DNA of 64,000 bases from Devosia sediminis (GCF_016411825.1 NZ_JAEKMH010000002.1:372001-436000); one strand, 5' to 3'; counted from the stretch's first letter, positions 17,061 through 25,798 are shown. Numbers and translations: made by a program. Notes: a model not told the origin generated them from the sequence alone.

Positions 17061-17552
17061 ATGATCGAGCGCGGCAATCCGGTCCCGTCTGTCGGGATCA
17101 AGCTGGTGACTGCGGCCGGTGTCGAGGACACGACGAGCGACGCGGCACTGGGCCAGGGTACGGTTGTGTTGTTTTCCGTTCCGGGCGCCTTTACTCCCAC
17201 CTGTCACGTCAATCACCTTCCGGGCTTCGTCGCCAATGCGGCAAAGCTGCGCGAAGCGGGCGTCGACCGCATCGTCTGCGCCGCCGCCAACGACCACCAT
17301 GTGATGAAGGCCTGGGCCGAGGCGTCCAACGCGCTGTCGGACGTGGATTTCCTGGCCGACGGCAATGCCGCTCTGGCCAAGGCGCTCGGCCTCGACAAGG
17401 ATTTCTCCGCCAATGGCATGGGTACGCGCTATGCCCGGGCCGCCGCCATCATCCGCAATGGCGTGTTCGAAGCCGTTTTCGTCGAAGATGCCCCCGGCGT
17501 CACCGCCAGTGGCGCTCCCGCCATCCTCATGGCCCTCCAAGCCACCGCCTGA
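17061..17552 (+). CDS. Peroxiredoxin (Prx5/hybrid-type)
   Basis: A 163-aa thiol peroxidase of the Prx5 subfamily, which reduces peroxides using a peroxidatic cysteine. The active-site block PGAFTPTCHVNHLPG contains C48; a second cysteine (C73 in DRIVCAAAND) sits at the position common in bacterial Prx5 enzymes. The later segment GTRYARAAAIIRNG is also typical. Length and start (MIERGNPVPSVG) are normal. It probably works in the cytoplasm with glutathione or glutaredoxin. The lipoprotein gene starts 21 bases downstream. Confidence 0.93.
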   Translation: MIERGNPVPSVGIKLVTAAGVEDTTSDAALGQGTVVLFSVPGAFTPTCHVNHLPGFVANAAKLREAGVDRIVCAAANDHHVMKAWAEASNALSDVDFLADGNAALAKALGLDKDFSANGMGTRYARAAAIIRNGVFEAVFVEDAPGVTASGAPAILMALQATA

Positions 17553-17573
17553 TCGCCAGGAGCAAAGCACACC

Positions 17574-18161
17574 ATGACCCTGACCCTGACGTCTTCCCTC
17601 CGCCCTGCCGCCACCGGCGCCCTTGCCGTGCTGCTGGCCGGCTGTTCCATGGGCTCTATGTTCGGCGGTGGCGGTTCGGCTGCCAATGCCAACCTGCAGA
17701 ACGCCACAGCCACGCCGCAGGCGGTTGCCCAGGCCCAGACCAGCGCGCTGCCGGTCATCGCCACCGAATGTCCGCCCATCAAGGTGCGCGCTGGCGGCGA
17801 GGCCATGTACTTCTATGGCAATGGCCGCGTCGGCGACGCCAAGGCCCTGCAGTATCAGGGCGTGATCGACGAAACCTCGCGCAATTGCGTCGTGTCCAAC
17901 GGTCAGATCACCGTCAATATGGGCGTCACCGGCCGCGTGCTTCTGGGCCCTGCCGGCAGCCAGGCCAGCGTCAATGCCCCGATCCGCTTCGCCGTCGAGC
18001 GCGATGGCCAGGCCATCTTCTCGGAAAAATACACGCTTCCCGTCGCCCTGACGCCCCCGAGCCAGACCGCCGAATTCGTCAAGGTCGTCGAAAACGTCAC
18101 CATCCCTTATCTGGGCGGCGAAAACATCACCATCTGGGTCGGCTTCGACACCAGGGGCTGA
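17574..18161 (+). CDS. Lipoprotein of unknown function
   Basis: A 195-aa protein with a lipobox at the end of its signal sequence (LLAGC, lipidated C24), then a low-complexity Gly/Ala/Asn segment. A compact domain begins at about residue 60 (ATECPPIKVRAGGEAMYFYG) with three cysteines in the mature chain. Similar lipoproteins occur widely in Rhizobiales, but I know no function. It is most likely anchored to the inner leaflet of the outer membrane. AGGAG lies about 12 bases before the ATG. It is probably cotranscribed with the peroxiredoxin. Confidence 0.8.
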   Translation: MTLTLTSSLRPAATGALAVLLAGCSMGSMFGGGGSAANANLQNATATPQAVAQAQTSALPVIATECPPIKVRAGGEAMYFYGNGRVGDAKALQYQGVIDETSRNCVVSNGQITVNMGVTGRVLLGPAGSQASVNAPIRFAVERDGQAIFSEKYTLPVALTPPSQTAEFVKVVENVTIPYLGGENITIWVGFDTRG

Positions 18162-18363
18162 CACATGATTCCGGGAGCCGTCATGGCGATCTTCTACATC
18201 CGCATCCGCAACGCCTGAGGCGGTGTCGGTCCATGATTGACCGCCGGTGGCCGTGCGCCGCCGGGCGATGACGCATGCGGGGTTCCTGCCGAAGGGCTGT
18301 GGGCCTGATCTCCGAAACGGCGCCGTCTCATCTCGAACAGCTATCGAGATTTTGAGACACATC

Positions 18364-19133
18364 ATGAAAACCAGAAAGAACCTTCTTCGTGCCCGCTCGC
18401 AGAGCTGGGACTCCGTTGCCCATTGGTATGCCGGCTGGGCCGGGCACAATGGCAGCCACTATCACCGCAGCCTTGCCGTGCCGCTCGTGCTGGAACTGCT
18501 TGGTCTGAGGAGTGGCGAGCGGTTGGCCGATCTCGGCTGCGGCCACGGCATTCTGGCGCCGCCCATTGCTGCGCTAGGCGCCCGCTATGTCGGCATAGAC
18601 CTGTCGCCGCGGCTCATCGCCCAGGCACGACGGGTTCATTCGCGTCATGGCCGCTTCGTCGTTGGTGATGTCACGGCTTTGCCGGAGGGCAAGCTCATCG
18701 CCAATTCTGGCTTCGATGCGACCAGCTTCCTGCTCTCGATCCAGGACATCAACCCGCTCGACGACGCGATTGCGACGGCGGCGCGGCTGTTGCGGCCGGG
18801 TGGGCGTCTGGCCATGGTCATGTTGCATCCCTGCTTTCGGGTGCCCCGTCAGAGCGGCTGGGGCTGGGATGAGCAGCGTGGGCTCAAGTACCGGCGGCTC
18901 GATTCCTACTCTCGCCCCTGGCCGTTCCCATGCAGGAGCACGGGGAGGGCGTCACCCGCAGCTATCACCGGCCGCTGGAAGACTATGTGACCGCGCTCGC
19001 TGAAACCGGGCTCGGGGTGACCGCCATCCGGGAGGTGGCGGACCTGCCCGGCGCCGAAGAGCGGCGCGCGGACCGGCGAGCCGCCCGCGAATTCCCGCTC
19101 TTTCTGGGGCTCAGGGCAGTCAAGTTGAGCTAA
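18364..19133 (+). pseudogene. SAM-dependent methyltransferase, interrupted by a -1 frameshift
   Basis: Frame 1 from the ATG at 18364 encodes a class I methyltransferase: ADLGCGHGILAPPIA is the SAM-binding motif I, with GIDLSPRLIAQA and AARLLRPGGRLAMVM following. Near 18910 the conserved sequence leaves that frame. The expected continuation, SPLAVPMQEHGEGVTRSYHR and on to the stop at 19133, is in the frame one base back. Restoring one base near 18910 would give an intact protein of about 257 aa. It is either a recent pseudogene or an assembly or sequencing error, since both halves are otherwise undamaged. The substrate is unknown. Confidence 0.8.
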
Positions 19134-19140
19134 AACAAGA

Positions 19141-19167
19141 AGGCCCGGATCGCTCCGGGCCTTTTTT
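19141..19167 (+). terminator. Rho-independent terminator, possibly bidirectional
   Basis: AGGCCCGGA (19141-19149), loop TCGC, TCCGGGCCT (19154-19162), then a run of T to 19167. It ends the methyltransferase transcript. On the minus strand the same stem is followed by TTCTTGTTTT, so it may also stop gcvPB transcription. Confidence 0.9.
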
Positions 19168-20710
19168 ACTCCGCAGCCTTGGGCAGGTCCGCCGGACGCT
19201 CCCACCGCAGGATGGGCTGGCGGGCGGCGCGGGTCTCATCGAGGCGACGGCGCGGCGCCTTCATCGGCGCGGCGGTGAACCGTTCCGAATTGCCGGCCTT
19301 GGCCTCGGTCGCCAGTTCCGCCATCACGTCGCAGAACCGGTCCAGCGTCTGCTTGCTCTCGCTTTCGGTGGGCTCGATCAGCATGGCGCCATGCACGACC
19401 AGCGGGAAATACATGGTCATGGGGTGGAAACCCTCGTCGATCAGCGCCTTGGCGAAATCGAGCGTGGTGACGCCGGTCTCCTTGAGGAAGCTGTCGTCGA
19501 ACAGTGCCTCATGCATGGTCGGATAATCGGGGAACGGCACCGAGAACAGGTGCTCGAGCCGCGCCTTGATATAGTTGGCGTTGAGCACCGCATCCTGCGC
19601 CGCCTGCGCCAGGCCGTCGGCGCCATGGCTCAGCATATAGGTCAGGGCGCGCACATACATGCCCATCTGGCCGTGGAAGGCGGTGACGCGCCCGAGGGCC
19701 TCGCCTTCGATATGCTCGACCATCTCCAGCCCAGCGGAACCCTGCCGCACGAAGGGCACGGGCGCGAAGGGCGACAGCGCTTCTGACAGCACGACCGGCC
19801 CCGCACCCGGCCCGCCGCCGCCATGTGGCGTCGAAAAAGTCTTGTGCAGGTTGATATGCATGGCGTCGATGCCGAGATCACCCGGCCGCACCACGCCCAT
19901 GATGGCGTTGAAATTGGCGCCGTCGCAGTAGAAGAAGGCGCCCGCATCGTGAACCGCCTGGGCGATCTCGATGACCTGCGGCTCGAAGAGGCCGCAGGTA
20001 TTGGGGTTGGTCAGCATGATCGCCGCGACTTCGGGCGACAGGGCCGCCTTGACCGCCTCGACATCCACCGTGCCATCGTCACGGGCTGGCACCGGCTTGA
20101 CCGTATAGCCGAGGAAGGCGGCCGTGGCCGGATTGGTGCCATGGGCGCTCTCGGGCACCAGCACGATCGTGCGATGCGCCTCGCCCTTGGCCTCCTGCGC
20201 GGCCTTGATGGCCATCATGCCCAGGAGCTCGCCATGCGCGCCGGCCTTGGGCGACAGCGCCACGGCGGCGGTGTTGGTCAGCGTCATCAGCCAGTGGCTG
20301 AGCTGGTTCATCATTTCCAGCGCGCCTTGCACGGTGGAGACCGGCTGCAGCGGATGGATGTCGGAAAAGCCCGGCAGGCGCGCCATTTTTTCGTTGAGAC
20401 GCGGATTGTGCTTCATCGTGCACGAGCCGAGCGGATACATGCCACTGTCGATCGAGTGGTTGAGGCGGCTGAGGCGCACATAGTGGCGCATCGCCTCGGG
20501 CTCGGTGAGGCCGGCCAGGTCCAGCTTGCTCTTGCGGGCAAAGCCGCCGAGGCGGTTATTGCCCAGGTCCACCTCGGGTAGGTCGACGCCGGAATGCTCG
20601 GTATCGCCGATTTCGAACAGCAGCGGTTCATCCGGGATCAGCGCCGAGCCCGATGCCGAGGTACCGACAGTGCCCACGCCGGTGGGGCGGCCTTGCGTAT
20701 TCATGCTCAT
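19166..20710 (-). CDS. gcvPB: Glycine dehydrogenase (decarboxylating) subunit 2
   Basis: The PLP-bearing subunit of the two-part P-protein, which decarboxylates glycine and passes the aminomethyl group to GcvH. The protein is 514 aa. The PLP lysine lies in HINLHKTFSTPHGGGGPG, preceded by the conserved YCDGANFNAIMG. The ATG at 20710 is preceded by GGAGG and overlaps the gcvPA stop by 4 bases (ATGA), indicating translational coupling. It is the last gene of gcvT-gcvH-gcvPA-gcvPB, under the glycine riboswitch at 23667-23838. Confidence 0.97.
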   Translation of the reverse strand: MSMNTQGRPTGVGTVGTSASGSALIPDEPLLFEIGDTEHSGVDLPEVDLGNNRLGGFARKSKLDLAGLTEPEAMRHYVRLSRLNHSIDSGMYPLGSCTMKHNPRLNEKMARLPGFSDIHPLQPVSTVQGALEMMNQLSHWLMTLTNTAAVALSPKAGAHGELLGMMAIKAAQEAKGEAHRTIVLVPESAHGTNPATAAFLGYTVKPVPARDDGTVDVEAVKAALSPEVAAIMLTNPNTCGLFEPQVIEIAQAVHDAGAFFYCDGANFNAIMGVVRPGDLGIDAMHINLHKTFSTPHGGGGPGAGPVVLSEALSPFAPVPFVRQGSAGLEMVEHIEGEALGRVTAFHGQMGMYVRALTYMLSHGADGLAQAAQDAVLNANYIKARLEHLFSVPFPDYPTMHEALFDDSFLKETGVTTLDFAKALIDEGFHPMTMYFPLVVHGAMLIEPTESESKQTLDRFCDVMAELATEAKAGNSERFTAAPMKAPRRRLDETRAARQPILRWERPADLPKAAE

Positions 20711-22050
20711 GCCAGTTCCTCCGTCAGGGCCGCGCAGAGCGCAGCGATGTCGGCCGTGGTGGTCAATTCGGTTGCGGCGAGGATGATCAGGTTCTCCACT
20801 TCGGGATCCTCGGGCAGCAGGCGGCTGGCGGGGACGCCGGCCAGAATACCGCGCTGGGCAAGCCGTTCGATCAGCTCGGCTGCCGGCTGGCCGGTGCGGA
20901 TGGTCATCTCGTTGAAGAACGTGCTGTTGAGCACGGTCACGCCCGGCACGGCTGCCAGTGCATCGGCCAGATGCACGGCATTGGCGTGGTTGAGCCGCGC
21001 CAGCCGCACGAAGCCGGCCTCGCCCAGGAGGGCCATGTGGATCGAGAAGGCGAGGGCGCAGAGGCCCGAATTGGTGCAGATATTCGATGTCGCCTTTTCG
21101 CGGCGGATATGCTGCTCGCGCGTGGACAGCGTCAGCACGAAGCCCCGGTTGCCATCGGCATCGACGGTTTCGCCGCAGAGCCGACCCGGCATCTGGCGGA
21201 TGAATTCCTTCCGCGTGGCCATGAGGCCCAGATACGGCCCGCCGAAATTGAGGGCATTGCCGATTCCCTGGCCCTCGGCCACGACGATGTCCGCGCCCAG
21301 CGCACCCGGCGCTTCGAGCAGGCCCAGCGACACCACTTCGGTGATGACGACGATCAGCAGCGCACCCTGGGCATGGGCCGCGTCGGCGGCACCCTTGAGG
21401 TCGCGCAAATGGCCGTAGAAGTCCGGGGTCTGGATGACGATAGCGGCGGTGTCGCCGTCAATATGGTCAAGAATGTCGCCCTGCCCCTCGGGTGAGGGCG
21501 ACAGGCAGACAAGGTTCGGATCGTCCTTGAGATAGGCTTTTACCACGTCGCGATAGTGCGGGTGGAGCCCGCCCGAGAGCACGATCTTGTTGCGGCGCGT
21601 CAGGCGGCGGGCCATCAGCACCGCTTCGGCCGTGCCGGTTGAGCCGTCATAGAGCGAGGCATTGGCCACATCCATGCCGGTGATCTTGGCCACCTGGGTC
21701 TGGAACTCGAACAGCATCTGCAGCGTGCCCTGCGAGATTTCCGGCTGGTACGGCGTGTAGGCCGTGAGCCATTCAGAGCGCTGGATCAGGTGGTCCACCG
21801 TCGCGGGGATGTGGTGGCGATAAGCGCCGGCGCCGACGAAGAACGGGCCGTCGCCGGCCGCATGGTTCTTGCCGGCCAGCGCCCGCATATGGGCTTCGAC
21901 CAGGAATTCCGGGCTGTGGGCCGGCAGGTCCAGGGTGAAGTTCTTGAGCGCGGCCTTAGGGACGGCGGAGAACAGCGCGTCGATATCGGTCGCGCCGATC
22001 ACGCCGAGCATATCGGCGCGCTCGTGGTCGGAATGGGGAAGATAACGCAT
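20707..22050 (-). CDS. gcvPA: Glycine dehydrogenase (decarboxylating) subunit 1
   Basis: The 447-aa N-terminal half of the P-protein, which forms the heterotetramer with GcvPB. Recognisable landmarks are MRYLPHSDHERADMLGVIG at the start, AYTPYQPEISQGTLQMLFEF and NASLYDGSTGTAEAV. It lacks the PLP lysine, as expected. It lies 13 bases downstream of gcvH and its stop overlaps the gcvPB start. Confidence 0.97.
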   Translation of the reverse strand: MRYLPHSDHERADMLGVIGATDIDALFSAVPKAALKNFTLDLPAHSPEFLVEAHMRALAGKNHAAGDGPFFVGAGAYRHHIPATVDHLIQRSEWLTAYTPYQPEISQGTLQMLFEFQTQVAKITGMDVANASLYDGSTGTAEAVLMARRLTRRNKIVLSGGLHPHYRDVVKAYLKDDPNLVCLSPSPEGQGDILDHIDGDTAAIVIQTPDFYGHLRDLKGAADAAHAQGALLIVVITEVVSLGLLEAPGALGADIVVAEGQGIGNALNFGGPYLGLMATRKEFIRQMPGRLCGETVDADGNRGFVLTLSTREQHIRREKATSNICTNSGLCALAFSIHMALLGEAGFVRLARLNHANAVHLADALAAVPGVTVLNSTFFNEMTIRTGQPAAELIERLAQRGILAGVPASRLLPEDPEVENLIILAATELTTTADIAALCAALTEELA

Positions 22051-22063
22051 GGATATCAGGGCC

Positions 22064-22429
22064 TTAGAGGGTCAGCTCGGCATAGCCGTCGGCATCGAGC
22101 AGGGTGTCGATTTCGCCCGCATCCTTGATGGCGATCTTGAACATCCAGCCGCCGTTTTCCGGGTCGGAGTTCACGAGCCCCGGTTCATTTGTTAGCAGAC
22201 TGTTAACCTCAACCACCTCACCTGAGACAGGCGCATAGATCTCCGAGGCGGCCTTGACCGACTCGACCACGGCGGCCTCGTCGCCCTTCTTCAAAACCTT
22301 GCCGACGCTGGGCAGTTCGACGAAGACGATGTCCCCGAGCTGCTCCTGCGCATAGTTGGTGATGCCGACAATGCCGGTGGAGCCGTCGACGCGGATATAT
22401 TCGTGATCGGGGGTGAACTTGGTGGTCAT
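22064..22429 (-). CDS. gcvH: Glycine cleavage system H protein
   Basis: A 121-aa lipoyl carrier that shuttles the aminomethyl group between P-, T- and L-proteins. The lipoylated lysine is K59 in AAVVESVKAASEIYAPVSGE. Upstream, the N-terminus YIRVDGSTGIVGITNYAQ is typical. The gap to gcvT is 9 bases. The L-protein (lipoamide dehydrogenase) is not in the window. Confidence 0.98.
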   Translation of the reverse strand: MTTKFTPDHEYIRVDGSTGIVGITNYAQEQLGDIVFVELPSVGKVLKKGDEAAVVESVKAASEIYAPVSGEVVEVNSLLTNEPGLVNSDPENGGWMFKIAIKDAGEIDTLLDADGYAELTL

Positions 22430-22438
22430 GGCGGGGCC

Positions 22439-23602
22439 TCAGGCTGATTTGCGGAAATAGCGGTGGGGGACGAAAGGCGTGGGCACGACTTCGGCCGGCT
22501 GGGCGCGACCGCGCACAGAGACCTGCAGCTTCGTGCCAATGGCGGTGTGGTCGGGCGGGACGAAGCCCAGTGCAATCGCCTTGCCCAGGGAGGGCGCAAA
22601 GCCGCCACTGGTGACCACACCAATGGCTGTGCCGGAGGCGTCGAGGATTTCGGCGCCCTCACGGGCCGGCGCGCCCTCGACCAGGAGGCCGACGCGCTTG
22701 CGGCTGAGCTTGCCCTCGCGCTCGGCAAGGATTCTGGCTGCGCCGGGGAAATCACCAGCCTCGCGGCGGCGCTTGGAGACGGCAAAGCCCAGATCCGCCT
22801 CGATGGGGGAGACAGTGCTGTCGAGGTCGTGGCCGTAAAGCGGCAGGCCGGCTTCGAGCCGCAGGCTGTCGCGGGCCCCAAGGCCGATCGGCTTGACGCG
22901 GGTATCGGCGAGAAGCGCATCCCACAAGGCGACGGCCTCATGGCGGTTGACGAGGATTTCGAAGCCGTCCTCGCCGGTATAGCCGGAGCGGGCCACGAAC
23001 ACCTTGTCCTTGCCCCAGGAAAAGGCGCCATAGTTCATGAAGCCGAGATCGGTGGCCTCGGGGATTTCCGAAGCCATGACATTGACCGCCTCGGGACCCT
23101 GGAGGGCGAGAAGGGCATAGTCGCCATCGGCGCGGATAAGCGTCGCCTTGTCGCCCGCTGCGGCCTCGATCAGGGCAAAGTCATTGTCCTTGGTGCCTGC
23201 ATTGACGACGATATAGAGCCCGCCCGGCGTGATTGGCGAGCGCGCCACCATCAGATCGTCAATGGCGCCGCCATCCTGGTTCAGCAGCAGGCTGTAGCGG
23301 ATCTGCCCCGGCTTGAGGTTGGCAATGTCACCGCAGATCAGCGGCTCGATAATGGCGGCAATCGCCTTGTGATCGGCCTCGGCTTCGCCGCTGGGATTGT
23401 TGAGCATGAGGAAGCTCGGACCCATATGGCTGACATCGAAGAGTCCGGCCTGTTCGCGCGTCCATTTATGCTCGGCCATGATGCCGGTGGGATATTGCAC
23501 GGGCAGGGCATAGCCGCCGAACGGCACGATGCGGCCGCCGGCCACGACATGGCGTTCATAAAGCGGGGTCTGCTTGAGGTCTTCGGCTGAGGCTTCGGCC
23601 AT
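22439..23602 (-). CDS. gcvT: Glycine cleavage system T protein (aminomethyltransferase)
   Basis: It transfers the methylene group from the aminomethyl-lipoyl H protein to tetrahydrofolate, releasing ammonia. The 387-aa protein has LYERHVVAGGRIVPFGGYAL near the start, FDVSHMG, and the substrate Asp/Arg region around RSGYTGEDGFEI. The frame stays open well upstream, but that part overlaps the riboswitch; the ATG at 23602, with a purine-rich GAGAGAG before it, gives the family's normal length. It is the first gene of the glycine cleavage operon. Confidence 0.96.
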   Translation of the reverse strand: MAEASAEDLKQTPLYERHVVAGGRIVPFGGYALPVQYPTGIMAEHKWTREQAGLFDVSHMGPSFLMLNNPSGEAEADHKAIAAIIEPLICGDIANLKPGQIRYSLLLNQDGGAIDDLMVARSPITPGGLYIVVNAGTKDNDFALIEAAAGDKATLIRADGDYALLALQGPEAVNVMASEIPEATDLGFMNYGAFSWGKDKVFVARSGYTGEDGFEILVNRHEAVALWDALLADTRVKPIGLGARDSLRLEAGLPLYGHDLDSTVSPIEADLGFAVSKRRREAGDFPGAARILAEREGKLSRKRVGLLVEGAPAREGAEILDASGTAIGVVTSGGFAPSLGKAIALGFVPPDHTAIGTKLQVSVRGRAQPAEVVPTPFVPHRYFRKSA

Positions 23603-23666
23603 GGGCTCTCTCTGGCTGGACGGCGACACGACAAGGCTCCGCCGCGTGGCGGAAAATGCGTGCCCC

Positions 23667-23838
23667 CTCTGTCCTTGCCCTGAGAGATTTCCCGGCTGAG
23701 CGCCGGTTGCTCCTTCGGAGAGGCCTTGCGGCCTGCTTTCCAGAGTTTCTGACCTGACTGCGGTCCGTTTGCCTGAGAGTTTCCGGGGCGGTTGCTCCTT
23801 CGGCGCTGGCTCGGGGCCAGTCTCTCCCGCAGTCCGGG
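23667..23838 (-). promoter_or_regulatory. Tandem glycine riboswitch controlling gcvTHP
   Basis: Read on the minus strand, two glycine aptamers follow each other. Aptamer I (about 23835-23760) has GGGAGAGAC, then GCCGAAGGAGCAACCGCCCC and GGAAACTCTCAGGCAAA. Aptamer II (about 23757-23668) repeats the pattern with CCGAAGGAGCAACCGGCG and AAATCTCTCAGGGCAAGGAC. The linker is only a few bases, as usual for cooperative pairs. A hairpin with stem TCCGCC/GGCGGA lies between it and the gcvT start and could be the expression platform. This class normally switches gcv on when glycine is high. Confidence 0.95.
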
Positions 23839-24203
23839 GCACCATGGTGGAGAATCCGCAGGAGGTCAACGAGACTCTCTGCTTGTCCTCACAAACGGGC
23901 TCACCGCTGTAACGTCATTGCCCGGCTCGTCCGGGCAATCCATTGCGCGACTGCATGGACCACCGGGACAAGCCCGGTGGTGACGATGATCACGAGATTG
24001 CGCTCGGTGATTGGCCCTGGGGTCGAGCTTGGCGCGGCGCAGTGGGTGTGATGAGGAAGTCTAGCCACTGGGCACCCTCAGCTTGACCCGCATGGGGTCT
24101 AGCGAAGCTAGGGAGGGGGCGGTCGGCCGTCACGGCACCTAAGCTCAGCTTGCCCCCGCCCCCTCAAGGGGGAGGGTGTGCAGGCGCCGATTGCTTCGCG
24201 AGC
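23839..24203. other. Non-coding gap between gcv and atp operons, rich in repeats
   Basis: No gene is evident in these 365 bases. They contain the gcv promoter region, REP-like copy 2 (23914-23984), a small palindrome CTAGC-GAA-GCTAG near 24100, and a GC-rich inverted repeat (GAGGGGGCGG near 24113-24122 with CCGCCCCCTC near 24157-24166). It looks like an accumulation site for short repeats between two minus-strand operons. Confidence 0.6.
23914..23984. repeat. REP-like two-hairpin element, copy 2
   Basis: GTCATTGCCCGG ... CCGGGCAAT forms the left hairpin and CCACCGGG ... CCCGGTGG the right one, with GTCA at 23914 and TGAC ending at 23984. Size (71 bases) and architecture match copies at 15351, 27638 and 56640, although the stem bases differ. 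Confidence 0.65.
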
Positions 24204-24205
24204 GA

Positions 24206-24239
24206 CAAAAACAAAAAGGCGGGCATCGCTGCCCGCCTT
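24206..24239 (-). terminator. Rho-independent terminator of the atp operon
   Basis: On the minus strand, AAGGCGGGC, loop AGCGAT, GCCCGCCTT is followed by TTTGTTTTTG. It lies 24 bases after the atpF stop. Confidence 0.92.
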
Positions 24240-24262
24240 GATCTTGGTGTGACGCGTTTCGC

Positions 24263-24751
24263 TTAGTTCAGGCGGCCGGCCACGTCGGCGATGGCGGCGT
24301 CGATGACCTTGCCGCCATTCCGGTTCATTTCGTCGGCGAGAACAACGCGGGCGGCCTCGATGGCGATGTCCGCGGAACGGGCACGCACTTCGGCAACGGC
24401 CTGGGCTTCGGCCTGGGCGATCTTGTCTTCCACCGCAGCGGTGCGGCGGGTGACGAGGTCGGTCAGCGAGGCCTGGGCCTCGGCGGTCAGGCGCTCTGCC
24501 TCTTCCTTGGCGGCGGCGACGATGCCTTCGGCTTCGCGTTCCGCGGCGACGCGCTTCTGCTCATATTCCACGAGCAGGGCGGCAGCCTCGTTGCGCAGAC
24601 GCTTGGCCTCGGCAATGTCGGTCTCGATCTGCTTGATCTTGGCGTCGAGCATCTTGGCGATGATCTTGGGGACGCCGAAATACAGCATCAGACCCAGGAA
24701 GATGACCAGGGCCAGCGTTGCAAAGAAGCTGTTATCCAACCATTCGGGCAT
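24263..24751 (-). CDS. atpF: ATP synthase F0 subunit b
   Basis: A 162-aa peripheral-stalk subunit. It has one N-terminal transmembrane helix (about residues 8-28) followed by a long alanine/glutamate-rich coiled coil (about 35-140) that links F0 to F1. It is the second of two b-type genes; the 5-base gap after b' shows cotranscription. Photosynthetic bacteria and alphaproteobacteria use such b/b' heterodimers. It is the last gene before the terminator. The F1 genes (atpHAGDC) are not in the window, which is usual for this class. Confidence 0.95.
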   Translation of the reverse strand: MPEWLDNSFFATLALVIFLGLMLYFGVPKIIAKMLDAKIKQIETDIAEAKRLRNEAAALLVEYEQKRVAAEREAEGIVAAAKEEAERLTAEAQASLTDLVTRRTAAVEDKIAQAEAQAVAEVRARSADIAIEAARVVLADEMNRNGGKVIDAAIADVAGRLN

Positions 24752-24756
24752 CGGAC

Positions 24757-25407
24757 TTACCCCTTAACCTTGGCCACGGCAGCGCGAACGCTGTCGGGCG
24801 AGACGTCACCGACGATCTGGCCGACTACGGCCTGGGCCGTTTCAGCAGCGATTTCGTCGACATGGGTGAGGGCCTGCGCCTTGGTCTCGGCGATGCGGGC
24901 TTCCGCGGCGCTGACTTTGGCACTGAGATCGGCTTCGGCGGCGGAACGCTTGGCCGAAAGATCGGCCTGGATGGCCTCACGGGTCTGGTTGGCGATGCCC
25001 TGAGCCTTGGACCGGGCTTCCGCCAGGGCCTTTTCATAGGCTGCGATGGCAGCGTCGGTCTTCTGGCGGTCCGCGTCGGCAGCCGCCAGATCGGTGTCGA
25101 TCAGCGTCTTGCGGTTTTCCAGAATGCCGCCGATGCGGGGCAGGGCCAGCTTGCTCATCAGCAGATAGAGCGCTGCAAAGGTGATGGCGAGCCACAGCAA
25201 CTGGCTGGGGAACGTCGCGGGGTCGAAGGGCGGGAAGACGTCCGAATGGCCGTCGGCATGCGCTTCGGTGGTTGCGTGCGTGTCGTGGGTCGGATTGTCG
25301 TGACCCGTCGCGCCGGGAACCGGCTCACCGTGGGTGGCGTCAACGGCCTGATCGAGGTTTTCCTCGGTCGGCGTTTCCGCTTCTTGTGCGTAAACTTGCG
25401 TTACCAT
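24757..25407 (-). CDS. atpG: ATP synthase F0 subunit b'
   Basis: A 216-aa b'-type stalk subunit. Unusually, about 60 acidic and His-rich residues (including HGEPVPGATGHDNPTHDTHA) precede the transmembrane helix (about residues 68-88, LLWLAITFAALYLLMSKLAL), after which a coiled coil runs to the C-terminus. The long N-terminus is common in Rhizobiales b' proteins and its role is unknown. It is separated from atpE by 104 bases and from the b gene by 5. Confidence 0.93.
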   Translation of the reverse strand: MVTQVYAQEAETPTEENLDQAVDATHGEPVPGATGHDNPTHDTHATTEAHADGHSDVFPPFDPATFPSQLLWLAITFAALYLLMSKLALPRIGGILENRKTLIDTDLAAADADRQKTDAAIAAYEKALAEARSKAQGIANQTREAIQADLSAKRSAAEADLSAKVSAAEARIAETKAQALTHVDEIAAETAQAVVGQIVGDVSPDSVRAAVAKVKG

Positions 25408-25511
25408 CTGGTCGAGGTCCCGTTAGATCCGGTCATCCAGCCAGGATTGGCCGGAGAAGGGCGCGCAGCCGAACCTCGGGTCCGGCTGCGGCAATTCTGT
25501 GCAGTCGTGCC

Positions 25512-25739
25512 TTAGGCGACGAACAGCAGGATCAGGGCAACCAGGAACGAGAAGATGCCCAGAGCTTCGGTCACGGCGAAACCGAAAATCAGGTTACCGA
25601 ACTGGCTCGGGGCAGCCGACGGGTTGCGCAGGGCACCCGAGAGGAAGTTGCCGAAGATGTTGGCCACGCCCAGGGCGGCACCAGCCATACCGAAGGTGGC
25701 AATACCGGCACCGATGAACTTTGCGGCTTCAGCTTCCAT
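25512..25739 (-). CDS. atpE: ATP synthase F0 subunit c
   Basis: A 75-aa hairpin of two transmembrane helices that forms the rotor ring. The proton-carrying carboxylate is E58 in [11 protein letters not shown], and the Gly-rich helix [20 protein letters not shown] packs the ring. The polar loop contains R38-N-P. Length is normal. Confidence 0.97.
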   Translation of the reverse strand: MEAEAAKFIGAGIATFGMAGAALGVANIFGNFLSGALRNPSAAPSQFGNLIFGFAVTEALGIFSFLVALILLFVA

Positions 25740-25798
25740 TTTAATGTCCTTTCAAGCGACAATTTGGTTCCGGCGGGTCATCCACCGGGAAGGGGTGG

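Noticed and set aside
18166..18219. 17-codon open frame after the lipoprotein gene (MIPGAVMAIFYIRIRNA)
   Set aside because: Too short and without a ribosome binding site or known match; a small peptide gene is possible but not supported.
18364..19133. Programmed -1 frameshifting in the methyltransferase gene
   Set aside because: No slippery heptamer such as X-XXY-YYZ with a downstream structure is evident at the break, so a simple deletion or sequence error is the better explanation.
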